Shown: positions 34,401 through 41,626, counted from the first letter of the stretch. The stretch: 41,626 nt of DNA from an uncultured Bacteroidales bacterium (GCA_946185835.1 CAMHKW010000017.1:1-41626), one strand, 5' to 3'. The notes: generated by a model from the letters alone, not told the origin. Translations and numbers: made by a program.

Positions 34401-37400
34401 CCTACAACGCCCACCCGTCCGAACGATGATTTCTATACATATACATTCAATAGTTGGTCGCCGGCAATAACTTCCGTCAGTGGCAATCAGACCTATACCG
34501 CCACATACGACTACTCGCAGAAAGTTACGAAATTCGATATTATTTTCAAGAACGGTACAGAAACCATCTATTCTCAGTCATTGCCTAATGGAGAAACACC
34601 TGTATATGGTGGTTCTACACCAACCAAAGACGAGACGGCACAATACACTTATACCTTCGACGGTTGGTCAGCAACCGAAGGCGGAGCAAAGATAACCGGT
34701 GCGCTACCGGTTGTAAGCGGTGCAGGCAAGACCTACTATGCCGTTTATACTCATACCACGCGCAAATATACTATCCGTTGGAAATCAGAAGACGGCAAAG
34801 TGCTTTATGAGACCGACACCAATGTGCCATACGGCACTACACCGTCGTTCGATGGCGGCACACCAACAAAACAGCGCATGGGTGCAATAGTATATACTTT
34901 CGACGGTTGGTCATCTACCATCGGTGGACCAAAGATTGCCCTGCCATCCGTAGCAGGTAATGCAACTTATTATGCCCACTTCTCAGACCTGCCGGTATAT
35001 ACCCTGACCTTCAATGCTAACGGTCATGGCACTGCACCTGCAGCACAAGAGGTAGTAAGCGGACAGAAAGCCATAGAACCTGCTGATCCGACTGCTGAAG
35101 GCTATCTGTTTGGCGGCTGGTACAAAGAAGCAACATGCACCAATGCATGGAACTTCTCTACCGATGTGGTTTCTGCCGACCGCTCACTCTTTGCTAAATG
35201 GACAGAGGCAGTGGCTTCTGTTACGACAGAAGATGATGTTACTACCTATTACGCAACCATAGCCGGTGCTATCACCTTCGCTAACAGCAAGACTAATGCT
35301 GTGGTTAAGATGCTGAAAAATGCTTCTGTTGCAAGCGAGATAAAAATCTCCGCTACTATGACCATCAACCTCAACGGCAAGACTATTTCAAGTACTCTCG
35401 CTACAGCAACAGGTGTTTTCAATATCAATGCTTCGGGCAAGACAGTCACCATCCGCGATAGCCAAACAGGTGGTAAGATTGATCACACGGCAAGTTATTC
35501 CGATGGCTATTTATATGGTGTCAATCTAACAGCCGGTACACTCAACATCGAAAGCGGTAATATCTATGCAAAGAATACTGCCAACAATCGTGCTTATGGT
35601 ATATATAATGCCGGTTCTACCAATCTCAATATCTCAGGTGGAACTATTATTGAAGCAACAAGTTCCAACTCTCCGTTTGGTATCTATGATAATAGTAACT
35701 GTACTCTTACGATGACTGGTGGAACCTTCACGGCAAGTGGTAGTGGCTCGCGAGGTATATATACAAAAGGAACAACCACACTGACAAATGCCACTATTAC
35801 CGCTTCGGGCACAAGCAGTTATGCTATCTTTGCCAAAGCAGGCACAATGACTATCAACAGCGGAACTTATACTGCGACCGAAACAAGTAGTTACGCTATC
35901 TATTATGAAGCCGGTACAGTAACTGTTAAGGACGGCAGATTCAGTGGCGCAGCCGGCGAACTCAAACCAAAAACAACATATGGCACAAGCGTTAAACTTC
36001 AAGGTGGCTACTATGTTCACAACACCGATCTCGAAGACAACTGCGCAACTAACTACCACGCACTGCCTCTGACCGACGAGGACACGTACAAGTTTGAAGT
36101 GGCAGAGGCTTATACCATTTCCTTCATAAACGAAGGCACACAACTTCAGTCCGGTTATGTAAAGAAAGGCGCAACACCTACCTACACAGGCTCAAAACCG
36201 ACAAAACTTGCAGACGCTCAATATACATATTCGTTCAGTGGTTGGAGTCCCGCTATAGGACCAGTAACTTCTGCAAAAGAATATACTGCCACCTATAGTA
36301 GCACTATCAATAAGTATAGTGTAACTTTCAACCTGCAAGGGCATGGCGCGGCTATTGATGCACAGACTATTGATTATGGTTCAAGAGTAACCAAGCCTGC
36401 AGACCCGTCTGAGGCTGGATACACTTTCGTTGGATGGTACAAAGAAGATGCATGTACCAATGCGTGGAACTTTGCTTCCGATGAGGTAACAGGCACAACC
36501 ATACTCTATGCCAAATGGACTGTCAACCAATATACCATTACCTTCAATACCAATGGCGGCTCTGCTGTTGCATCCATCACACAAGATTATGGCAGTGTGG
36601 TGACAGCACCTGCTAATCCAACGAAAGAGGGCTATACCTTCAATGTTTGGCTTCCGGCTGTGCCGGCTACAATGCCTATAGATGGTACTACTTGCGTGGC
36701 ACAATGGACGGTTAATAATTACACTATCTCATACGACCTTGCAGGCGGTAGTGTGGCATCAGTCAATCCAACAAGTTACACTATAGAAACGACCACATTC
36801 ACGTTGACCAACCCCACACGCGAAGGCTACACCTTTGCAGGTTGGACAGGCACCGGTCTGGCTTCTGCCACAACAACTGTTACTATAGCCGAAGGCTCAA
36901 CCGGCGGTAGAAACTATACCGCCACTTGGACTCCTGTCGATTACACTATCACTTACGAACTTGCTGGCGGTAGTGTGGCATCAGCCAATCCGACAAGTTA
37001 CACTATAGAAACGGCCACATTCACGCTGACCAACCCCACACGCGAAGGCTACACCTTTGCAGGTTGGACCGGCACAGACTTGGATGCCGCAACGACATCT
37101 GTTTCTATAGCCCAAGGCTCAACCGGCAATAGAAGTTATAACGCCACTTGGACCATCAACAACATCGCCATAACATGGGTTGACGGTAATGGTGTGTCGC
37201 ATGAGGCGGATGTCACCTACGGCACTACACCTGGAGCACCCGCAGAGGCAAAGGTGAAAGCCCCGAATGAGGACTACACCTATGAGTTCACCGGCTGGGA
37301 CAAAGCAGTTGTCGCTGCCACTGTTCCCACGACCTACACGGCTCAGTTTAATACCGTGGAGCGCACCTATGGCAGTGAGTACCGCCTTGACATCGTCGAT

Positions 37401-39278
37401 TGGTCGGACAATACAGCATCGGGCACCATCACACTGAACATGAACGGATATACGCTGCCCCGCGCTAAGACCAACTGGAAAGTGGTATTCGGCAACTCGT
37501 ACACCAAAGCCCAAAGGGATTCAGAGACGCGTCTGCTCAGCATCACCGGTGCAAACCTTTCAACGGCAGGCTCTAACCTGACGATAAAAGTATATGACTA
37601 CAAGGAGGGCTCTACCTCAGAGTACGAGTGCGTGAGCCGCCAACACTATCAAGTGCCTATCGTTGTCAACAGCACAGCCGATCTATCGACCTTGTCGCCC
37701 GCTGCAACGTCCGACGTCTGGGTTCGCAATGGCGCCACCCTGACCGTCAGCGGCAAACAGACGCTGAAGACGGTGCGTGTGGATGCCGGCTGCGCCCTGA
37801 TGATAAATGAAGGTGCCGAGCTGACCATCACCGAGAGCATCATACTGCGCACGCGCACACATGTCAACGTCGCCTACCGCGCACCCGAGCTTATCAACAA
37901 AGGCACGCTCACGCTCACGGGAAAAGCTAAGTTCTACTACTCACGTATCGTGGCTGACAAGCAACACCTCTACCCCATCGGCTTCCCGTTCAAAGTCGAC
38001 CTGACGAAGGTCACACTCACCAACGGCACAGCTTCTCGCGGCACCGACTTCGCCATACAGTACTACGACGGCGAGTCACGCGCTGTCAACGGCGTGGGCG
38101 GTAACTGGAAACTCTACAGCAAAAACGATGAGGACCCCAAGACAAATTTCCTGACTGCCAAACAAGGCTACCTGCTGCTCTCCACCTCAGCGTACTACCG
38201 CGAGTACCTCTTCCCCATGGACTATAGCAAGTCGCCTGAAGCCTCGGTCAACGTCACGCCTTACCCGAGCAGCAGGTCGGCTGCCGACGAAGGATGGAAC
38301 GTCGTCGTCTCGCCCTTCACCTCAACAAGCTACATAACGGCACAGAACCCCTCGCAGAACCTCAAGATATCGAAGCTCTACGAAGACAACGTCAACTACT
38401 ACCAAGACGTGGCTCGCGACCTCGAACCCGCAGTACCCTTCTACCTGCAGGTACATGTAGAGAATTCGGGCACCCAGGTAGAGAATCCGGTCACCCTCTC
38501 GTTCGCCGCCACCTCGTCTCCCATAGTACGTCGCCGTGCGCATGCCTACACCTCTTCTTCGAACGGCGTCGACTACTCCGACAACTCCGTCAGTGAACAG
38601 TGGATACGACTTATGTTCTCGCTAACCTCTAACAGCGCCAGCGGTCTGTCGAAAGACATCACCAATATCTTCTTGCACCCGACACGTTTCTCTGCTGACT
38701 ACGAGACCGAACTCGACGTCGTCAAACTCACGACCTCGGGTAGCAAGCCGCTCGTCTACACCTCGCTCAGCTGCGGCGACCTCGCCTTCGCAGCCGTGCC
38801 CGACGACATGGCTCAGGCAGGACTACCCATCACCGTCAACGCACCCGTCGACGGCGACTACCTCTTCTCCGTGGAGCAGGGCGAGTACCTCGAACGACTC
38901 GACCACCTCTACCTGCATGACGCCGAGTGGGACGACCTCATCGACCTACTCTCCACCGACTACATCATCGACCTCACGAAAGGCGTCACACGCAACCGCT
39001 TCACCCTGCGTGCCGTCTTCCGCCAACCCGGCATCGCCACCGACCTCGACAACCTGAATGGTGGATTGTCTAATGGTGAAAATGGTGCTAATGGAGAAAA
39101 TGGTGGATTGCTTAATGGTGGAAATGGCGCTAATGGTGAAAATGGTGGATTGCTTAATGGTGGAAATGGTGCTAATGGTGCTCAGCCACGCAAAGTCTAC
39201 CACGACGGATACATCTACATCATCCTCCCCAACGGCACCGTCTACGACACCAACGGAAAACGGGTGGAAAGGCTTTGA
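28434..39278 (+). CDS. Giant secreted repeat protein with beta-helix-like regions and Listeria-Bacteroides (InlB B-type) repeats
   Basis: About 3,614 residues from ATG 28434; ATG 28515 is equally possible and directly precedes the signal peptide (MFKSNCAWKLKPILLVLMLSLLGAGNAWA). Gly/Thr/Asn-rich repeats with beta-helix character lie at about 29990-32130 and 35230-36030, each ending in a GGYYVHNT-D/N-LE passage. Four Y-x-x-x-F/W-x-N/S-D/G repeats lie at about 33860-34980. InlB B-type repeats (F-x-x-x-G, then E-G-Y-x-F-x-G-W and A-x-W-T) lie at about 34990-35210 and 36310-37160, the last two being a 222-bp tandem duplication. From about 37200 the sequence becomes GC-rich with host-like codons. 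The end GYIYIILPNGTVYDTNGKRV resembles exported Bacteroidota C-terminal tails. Likely a surface adhesin or matrix protein; partner unknown. Confidence 0.8.
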   Translation: MKIINFGTRKITKSTLTLISTSTTDITMFKSNCAWKLKPILLVLMLSLLGAGNAWAFDHGQHYGRANVAVATGSTGSGTVYIGNPGTTSATWDCKGSASDGSSANDTKSYNCTCTGWADGYYFAGWNQNAITAGSYSSTSATATLSFGTAAGTKDSPTNIYYYAWILGVKPTAAAGDVSFNVDNLSTTLTKTVSFTQTGGDAQADFNNATITLKSGGGTWTHTSTTYNGSTKKVDVVFTYKSNRSTWTNAAGTRTDKATLTLSSKGNESFSTEITASLPNVSISAGSGGSITRSNATATETGSVTFPVTYVDNKDDLNTPTIAKTSGEGTWTITGYSYSTNTVTVNYSHAGDGTYGSRASAATITLSAKAGGATNTCNVTATYPAIAVTGGDDTGAYPLGTEDALGTATFFVSHADALTDFTIPTAVTDITGGTWTVNAGSAVYTQSTSDPTTGTLTIDYTYNAGDIIGVKTAKLTLTSSNGSSYALTLTGERAAAAEQDVSVTTAGGVTTNYDTWAAGLAAANAADGCTLKLLRDVSGLTASQEITKNMKLDLNHFTLSGTLSAAGGLLKLNTAGKTLTITDGKSDGAISVSGNINGRVSAVDIQKGSLVLAKGDLTATNANTGATQANIYVATVYLAASTNMTMTAGNITARRTGASGNYCHGIYCAGTGASASSVNLTGGTITSDFANGGYAIGVYSAGTSIIKDMTISGSAKTCAYAIWAQDGQLAVNGGTLSGTTSTSTARALYTKTNPATKNAVVVNNAILNATAGTTDAKGVYCQSTSATISGDPTDANIILSNVTVDAKTTGTTNAFAIFTDPGVCLLVNSGDYSATAQTTNAYAVQSSGYTAIVNGTFNATANYIARAINVAAGITAVRNGSFTATAQTEQVHATYVASGSKLLVYGGTFHGICTSIKAGSWATGTLVQGELEAQGGTFIGEAAKDGLTANQNSFAAGMYVYSGSKVSLANATLSGELKSTYLTNGGNASTSGGAYGVYSATANPLAITNSTLTATSAYQAGFGIMLNNTPAEIKNTTIEVNTTKAYNYGIFATGTANVQVDNSTIAAVSGTMYAYGAYLNNGTLTATNTSFSAETKRTGASSADNCQLYGIYVNKGKSATLNGCTITATGSGSYSNNGYGVYVDGSADIEDCAVTVSNINSGAYAICNTGNTTAINVASGKFKAVATTGTIVGTNATAAATKQKLYGGYYVHNTNLEKYLPEGYGIETLPTTSTEYKEGYRYAIRATTNIDPVCKIGATPYSTLEEALEFVNKNSGTAYTILMVKNYTLPAGDYTLPAKAQLLVPRIASQTAFETTYKNIVKYGEYTTPSAFRTLTFASGVHFDAKGDIQVASLISSKGQMNGQNGTPSGPHGKIVLQENSKLILESGAELYAWGYVTGAGTIDAKSGSKVYESMQIRDWRGGSNTRNIYSSVFPFNQYFIQNVESKIRFRPGSEEIAYGSVNASSSAYSVQTKLIGTSDALFLMSTADVSEDTWVQKSYDYSTDYQVYEVNSAAQLSNLIVSGLPIIGSINSASYTLPIVNNMHIHLLSGKLEVIQDVLLQPGVIIEIDKEAKCVMKSGKKMYVQDSEDTQGYDYSLSFNTIPYTPQGSVSGKRTLKDASINMHGTFEFNGYLYTSEHGANIFSTNEDAGTIIFKNSAPSNATLKICNTGGTIVSKTFTTPQLKNADGETPAFTSTSGSVANDEYAYYLNQWRKWVSSGCFTIDKTDNSNWKYYAKPAEYVQLSSNTEDANHLYHDAATGTRAFILEDGCLWWEVEPTPYDGNKYKCITPDYDGRYKYYEYKSGAWQEATVTVTWSINGDNTNYTVLYGTHPKYLSASPSKTATASEYYTWIGWTQGSTEGTFYAKDAELPVVTSNTTYYAYFETHKYSYTVQFKNYDGAVLQATRWEADQTPYYMGDTDPIKPATTALVYTFTGWSPAFTPVTASGNKTYTAQFDAGTARKYTIQWVNYNGTVLKEEEVAYGTIPTAPTTPTRPNDDFYTYTFNSWSPAITSVSGNQTYTATYDYSQKVTKFDIIFKNGTETIYSQSLPNGETPVYGGSTPTKDETAQYTYTFDGWSATEGGAKITGALPVVSGAGKTYYAVYTHTTRKYTIRWKSEDGKVLYETDTNVPYGTTPSFDGGTPTKQRMGAIVYTFDGWSSTIGGPKIALPSVAGNATYYAHFSDLPVYTLTFNANGHGTAPAAQEVVSGQKAIEPADPTAEGYLFGGWYKEATCTNAWNFSTDVVSADRSLFAKWTEAVASVTTEDDVTTYYATIAGAITFANSKTNAVVKMLKNASVASEIKISATMTINLNGKTISSTLATATGVFNINASGKTVTIRDSQTGGKIDHTASYSDGYLYGVNLTAGTLNIESGNIYAKNTANNRAYGIYNAGSTNLNISGGTIIEATSSNSPFGIYDNSNCTLTMTGGTFTASGSGSRGIYTKGTTTLTNATITASGTSSYAIFAKAGTMTINSGTYTATETSSYAIYYEAGTVTVKDGRFSGAAGELKPKTTYGTSVKLQGGYYVHNTDLEDNCATNYHALPLTDEDTYKFEVAEAYTISFINEGTQLQSGYVKKGATPTYTGSKPTKLADAQYTYSFSGWSPAIGPVTSAKEYTATYSSTINKYSVTFNLQGHGAAIDAQTIDYGSRVTKPADPSEAGYTFVGWYKEDACTNAWNFASDEVTGTTILYAKWTVNQYTITFNTNGGSAVASITQDYGSVVTAPANPTKEGYTFNVWLPAVPATMPIDGTTCVAQWTVNNYTISYDLAGGSVASVNPTSYTIETTTFTLTNPTREGYTFAGWTGTGLASATTTVTIAEGSTGGRNYTATWTPVDYTITYELAGGSVASANPTSYTIETATFTLTNPTREGYTFAGWTGTDLDAATTSVSIAQGSTGNRSYNATWTINNIAITWVDGNGVSHEADVTYGTTPGAPAEAKVKAPNEDYTYEFTGWDKAVVAATVPTTYTAQFNTVERTYGSEYRLDIVDWSDNTASGTITLNMNGYTLPRAKTNWKVVFGNSYTKAQRDSETRLLSITGANLSTAGSNLTIKVYDYKEGSTSEYECVSRQHYQVPIVVNSTADLSTLSPAATSDVWVRNGATLTVSGKQTLKTVRVDAGCALMINEGAELTITESIILRTRTHVNVAYRAPELINKGTLTLTGKAKFYYSRIVADKQHLYPIGFPFKVDLTKVTLTNGTASRGTDFAIQYYDGESRAVNGVGGNWKLYSKNDEDPKTNFLTAKQGYLLLSTSAYYREYLFPMDYSKSPEASVNVTPYPSSRSAADEGWNVVVSPFTSTSYITAQNPSQNLKISKLYEDNVNYYQDVARDLEPAVPFYLQVHVENSGTQVENPVTLSFAATSSPIVRRRAHAYTSSSNGVDYSDNSVSEQWIRLMFSLTSNSASGLSKDITNIFLHPTRFSADYETELDVVKLTTSGSKPLVYTSLSCGDLAFAAVPDDMAQAGLPITVNAPVDGDYLFSVEQGEYLERLDHLYLHDAEWDDLIDLLSTDYIIDLTKGVTRNRFTLRAVFRQPGIATDLDNLNGGLSNGENGANGENGGLLNGGNGANGENGGLLNGGNGANGAQPRKVYHDGYIYIILPNGTVYDTNGKRVERL
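36720..37160 (+). repeat. 222-bp tandem duplication in the giant gene
   Basis: The block encoding YTISYDLAGGSVAS ... EGYTFAGWTG is repeated as YTITYELAGGSVAS ... EGYTFAGWTG with period 222 bp (74 codons). The DNA is nearly identical, so the duplication is recent. Confidence 0.88.
39057..39182 (+). repeat. Three 42-bp in-frame repeats coding Asn-Gly tracts
   Basis: Three units of 14 codons are built mainly from AATGGTNNN nonamers broken by a TTG-TCT or TTG-CTT pair; they encode NGGLSNGENGANGE, then NGGLLNGGNGANGE, then NGGLLNGGNGANGA. Further GAATGGTGA pieces lie just after the stop codon (39285-39310). Confidence 0.9.
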
Positions 39279-39330
39279 TTTCGGAATGGTGAGATTTCTG
39301 AATGGTGAAATGATTTAATGTTCTACACAC

Positions 39331-39349
39331 CGCCGGTTGCATACCGGCG
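39331..39349. repeat. CCGGT-type palindrome
   Basis: CGCCGGTTGCATACCGGCG forms a 7-bp stem with a TGCAT loop. It resembles the element at 23952-23966. Confidence 0.6.
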
Positions 39350-39357
39350 TACCCAAC

Positions 39358-39394
39358 AAAATGATACATGGCGGCAGCGCCATGTATCATTTTT
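39358..39394 (+). terminator. Terminator of the giant gene (possibly bidirectional)
   Basis: ATGATACATGGCG (39361-39373) pairs perfectly with CGCCATGTATCAT (39378-39390) around a GCAG loop, with A residues before and T residues after. Confidence 0.88.
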
Positions 39395-39415
39395 CATTTC
39401 GGGCTTTTGTCATCC

Positions 39416-39471
39416 CGACATCTCGACATCTCGACATCTCGGCATCTCGACATCTCGGTATCCCGGTATCC
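39416..39471 (+). repeat. 8-mer tandem array (CGACATCT / CGGTATCC)
   Basis: Seven phased octamers start at 39416, 39424, 39432, 39440, 39448, 39456 and 39464: CGACATCT three times, CGGCATCT, CGACATCT, then CGGTATCC twice, followed by a decayed CGAAACAA. Same family as 8472 and 14082. Confidence 0.88.
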
Positions 39472-39509
39472 CGAAACAACAAATAAGAAATCAAAAATAA
39501 AAAAGGAAA

Positions 39510-39540
39510 TTTGCAATCTAAAAACTTTTTCTTACCTTTG
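39510..39540 (+). promoter_or_regulatory. Promoter of the alkaline phosphatase gene
   Basis: TTTG 39510-39513, a 19-base spacer and TACCTTTG 39533-39540 match the Bacteroidota consensus. The start codon is 24 bases downstream. Confidence 0.85.
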
Positions 39541-39564
39541 CACTGCGAATTAAATCTCACTGCT

Positions 39565-40986
39565 ATGAAAACTTCCATCATTAAAACACTCTTCTCTGTT
39601 GTATTCAGCCTTTGTCTTGCTGTGTCGGTCGTAGCCGGCGAGGCACGTTATGTGTTCTATTTCATCGGCGACGGCATGGGTCCTAATCAGGTCCTCACCA
39701 CCGAGATGTACCTTGCAGAGTTGCAAGGTCGTATCTCACGTTCGTTGCTCGGCATGACGCAGCTGCCATACGCAGGTCAGGTATCCACCTTCTCTCATAC
39801 CAACGGCATCACCGACTCGTCGGCTGCCGGCACCTGTCTGGCCACCGGTGCTAAGACGTCGAACGGCGTGTTAGGTCTCGATGCCAACGGCAACCGGATC
39901 TCCACCATCGCTGAGGTGCTCAAAGAGCGTGGCTGGGGTGTGGGTATCACCACCTCGGTGAGCATCGACCACGCCACGCCGGCTGCCTTCTACGCACACG
40001 TGCCCAAGCGTAACATGTACTACACCATCGGCACTCAGCTTGCCGAGAGCAACTTCGACTTCTTCGGCGGTGCTACCTTCTATCAACCTCACGACCCCGA
40101 CGACCCCGCTACGCCCTCGCTTTATAACTTACTCGACGACCACCACTATACCGTGGCACGTGGTTATGCCGACTACCTCGTCAAGCGCGAAGAGGCAGAG
40201 CGTATGGTGCTCATACAAGACTTCGAAGGTCTCACTACCGACTACCGCGGTACTGGTATGCTACCCTATGCCATCGACAAGAAAGAGGGCGACCTCACGC
40301 TCCCGCAGATCACCACGGCGGCCGTCGACTTCCTCTCGTCGCGCTACGACCGTTTCTTCCTCATGGTAGAGGGCGGTGCCATCGACTGGGCATGCCATAG
40401 CAACGACGCCGCCACCGTCATGGGCGAGGTCATCGAGTTCGACCATGCCATCGAGGTAGCACTCGACTTCTACCGACAGCATCCCGAGGAGACACTCATC
40501 GTCATCACCGCCGACCACGAGACGGGTGGCATGGCACTCGGCAACTCCGACTATACCCTCAACCTGCAGATACTGCAACATCAGAAGACGTCAGTGGCTA
40601 AGCTCTCTGACCGAATCAAAGAGCTGTATGTCGAACAAGGCAGCAAACTGCGTTACGAGACGGTGCAGGCGGTGCTCACCGAACAGCTCGGCTTCTATAC
40701 CGACTCGGTGCAAATCACCAAAGACGAAGACCGCAAGCTGCGTGATGCCTTCGCCATGCTAAAGAAAAACAAAGGGGGAGTGAAGACTCTGTATAAGAAA
40801 CTCAACAAACTGTCGGACACCGCCATACGTATCCTCAATCGTAAGTCGAAGGTGGGATGGACCACCGGCGCGCATTCGGCTGCCGCAGTGCCTATCTTCG
40901 CTATCGGTGCCGGTGCCGAACACTTCACCGGATGGATCGACAACACACAGATAGTGCCTTATCTATTCGACTCCGTCGTCGAGTAG
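39565..40986 (+). CDS. Secreted alkaline phosphatase (PhoA superfamily)
   Basis: A 473-residue phosphomonoesterase that would release phosphate in the periplasm or outside the cell. I chose ATG 39565; an upstream in-frame TTG (39511) lies within the promoter. Signal peptide is residues 1-24 (TLFSVVFSLCLAVSVVAG). Metal and active-site features are visible: Asp36 in YFIGDGMGP, the nucleophile Ser85 in TDSSAAGTCLATGAKT, TADHETGGMALG (metal Asp-His) and the late His in TTGAHSAAAVPIF. All look intact. Its 3' end overlaps the convergent recX by 24 bp. No pho-box analogue could be identified. Confidence 0.9.
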   Translation: MKTSIIKTLFSVVFSLCLAVSVVAGEARYVFYFIGDGMGPNQVLTTEMYLAELQGRISRSLLGMTQLPYAGQVSTFSHTNGITDSSAAGTCLATGAKTSNGVLGLDANGNRISTIAEVLKERGWGVGITTSVSIDHATPAAFYAHVPKRNMYYTIGTQLAESNFDFFGGATFYQPHDPDDPATPSLYNLLDDHHYTVARGYADYLVKREEAERMVLIQDFEGLTTDYRGTGMLPYAIDKKEGDLTLPQITTAAVDFLSSRYDRFFLMVEGGAIDWACHSNDAATVMGEVIEFDHAIEVALDFYRQHPEETLIVITADHETGGMALGNSDYTLNLQILQHQKTSVAKLSDRIKELYVEQGSKLRYETVQAVLTEQLGFYTDSVQITKDEDRKLRDAFAMLKKNKGGVKTLYKKLNKLSDTAIRILNRKSKVGWTTGAHSAAAVPIFAIGAGAEHFTGWIDNTQIVPYLFDSVVE

Positions 40987-41439
40987 GCGGCTTACCACTG
41001 TCTTGATAACCTCATATTCAAAGCCTCGTTGCAGCATGTAACGCATGAGCTTCTGTCTGCCCGACTCGTCGGTTTTCAACCCAACGAGTCGGTTTCTTGC
41101 TACACGTTCGGCTACCTCAAGGTACTTCTCGTCATCAATAGACGCTATTGCTTCGTCTATCAGCGAACGCTCAAGACGTTTGAGGCTAAGCATCATACGT
41201 ATCTTCTCGCGCCCCCAACCTTGGTAGAGCAGCTTGTCGTGAACGTAGGCACGGCAGTAGCGACGGTGGTCGATAAAAGATGCGTCAACGAGGTGTTCGA
41301 TGATGCCGTCACGCCATTCGGGATTGGTGCAACCCCACGCGAAGAGCTTCTCTCGTACATCCTGCTCACAGTGTTCGCTCATAGCACAGTAACTCTCAGC
41401 TTTGTCGCACAGACTTTGATATGTCACTTCTCGTTTCAT
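40963..41439 (-). CDS. recX: RecX regulatory protein
   Basis: A 158-residue helical protein of the RecX family, which binds RecA filaments and modulates recombination. It shows the typical repeats: an N-terminal A-E-x-Y-C-A-M-S-E-H-C-E-Q-D-V-R-E-K-L-F-A-W-G, then FIDHRRYCRAYVHDKLLYQGWGREKIRMMLSLKRL, and the closing R-Q-K-L-M-R-Y-M-L-Q-R-G-F-E-Y-E-V-I-K. Length is normal. It is transcribed leftwards and its last 24 bases overlap the end of the phosphatase gene on the other strand. recA is not in the window. Confidence 0.88.
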   Translation of the reverse strand: MKREVTYQSLCDKAESYCAMSEHCEQDVREKLFAWGCTNPEWRDGIIEHLVDASFIDHRRYCRAYVHDKLLYQGWGREKIRMMLSLKRLERSLIDEAIASIDDEKYLEVAERVARNRLVGLKTDESGRQKLMRYMLQRGFEYEVIKTVVSRLLDDGVE

Positions 41440-41626
41440 AGTTTATGGGGTGTTAGCTCATGAAATTCAATTAATAGAAATGCTAATTAACGATAAATTT
41501 ATGGTTAATTCATTATAATTCTTGTAAAAAAATAAACAGAAATTAAAATCAATTATCCGTTAATTGTTCATAAATTAACCCGTTGGCGGAATTAAACCAG
41601 CGCATATTTGATTCTTCCAATCGGTT
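41440..41626. other. AT-rich spacer upstream of recX with two GTTAATT inverted repeats
   Basis: No gene is seen. AATTAAC/GTTAATT arms lie at 41485-41491 and 41504-41510, and GTTAATT/AATTAAC at 41559-41565 and 41573-41579. On the minus strand no clear TAnnTTTG box is found. These repeats could be binding sites for a regulator of recX or of a gene beyond the window; this is inferred. Confidence 0.5.

Noticed and set aside
39511..39564. TTG start for the alkaline phosphatase
   Set aside because: It would place the start inside the promoter; ATG 39565 gives a clean signal peptide.

Overview
The window looks like a chromosomal segment of a Bacteroidales bacterium (phylum Bacteroidota), possibly a gut or host-associated lineage. 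The evidence is repeated use of the Bacteroidota promoter (TTTG or TTG, about 19-20 bases, then TAnnTTTG), the holB-ricT-gldH and rbfA-FtsX-permease neighbourhoods, GldH, DUF5686 and DUF4105 proteins, Listeria-Bacteroides repeats and a short C-terminal tail typical of exported Bacteroidota proteins. Most housekeeping genes are fairly GC-rich. Several islands (three AAA ATPases, the middle of a giant surface protein) are clearly more AT-rich.

Layout. 1-632 is the 3' part of cysS, ending at a strong terminator. 827-8022 is a probable housekeeping operon: potA-like ABC ATPase, TGS-uridine kinase, SPOR protein, folE, holB, ricT, gldH. rpmH follows as its own unit with promoter and terminator. 8573-14072 carries rbfA, an FtsX/LolE permease, a lipoprotein, xerD and a DUF5686 outer-membrane protein.

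14303-23396 holds what I read as an unusual biosynthetic locus: DUF4105 membrane protein, a stand-alone NRPS-type condensation-domain protein with a degenerate active site, a phosphatidylserine/amino-acid-decarboxylase-like pyruvoyl enzyme, an AMP-forming acyl ligase, an acyl carrier protein and a FabB-like ketosynthase. The first three genes overlap by 4 bp each. Two gene cassettes (an AAA ATPase and a four-helix-bundle protein flanked by TCTAG nonamer repeats) interrupt the locus. A relic of a second ligase C-terminus lies after the carrier-protein gene.

23397-28433 is repeat-rich. It begins with a promoter, a roughly 330-nt gene-free transcript candidate and a strong terminator, i.e. a candidate structured RNA. 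Then come two similarly built cassettes, each with a long shared leader repeat, 52-54 bp tandem inverted repeats, a promoter, an AAA ATPase with a C-terminal PD-(D/E)XK-like domain, and a shared terminator. They are embedded among short palindromic elements.

28434-39278 is one giant secreted protein of about 3,600 residues: beta-helix-like blocks, Listeria-Bacteroides repeats and a host-like C-terminal part. An alkaline phosphatase gene and a convergent, overlapping recX close the window.

A theme of the whole window is invasion by very short tandem repeats: 8-mers in three intergenic spacers, and 9-mers both in spacers and in frame inside two coding sequences. Palindromes are also prominent, including a perfect 46-bp one inside the ligase gene. 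All functional statements are from reading the sequence. No database search was run.
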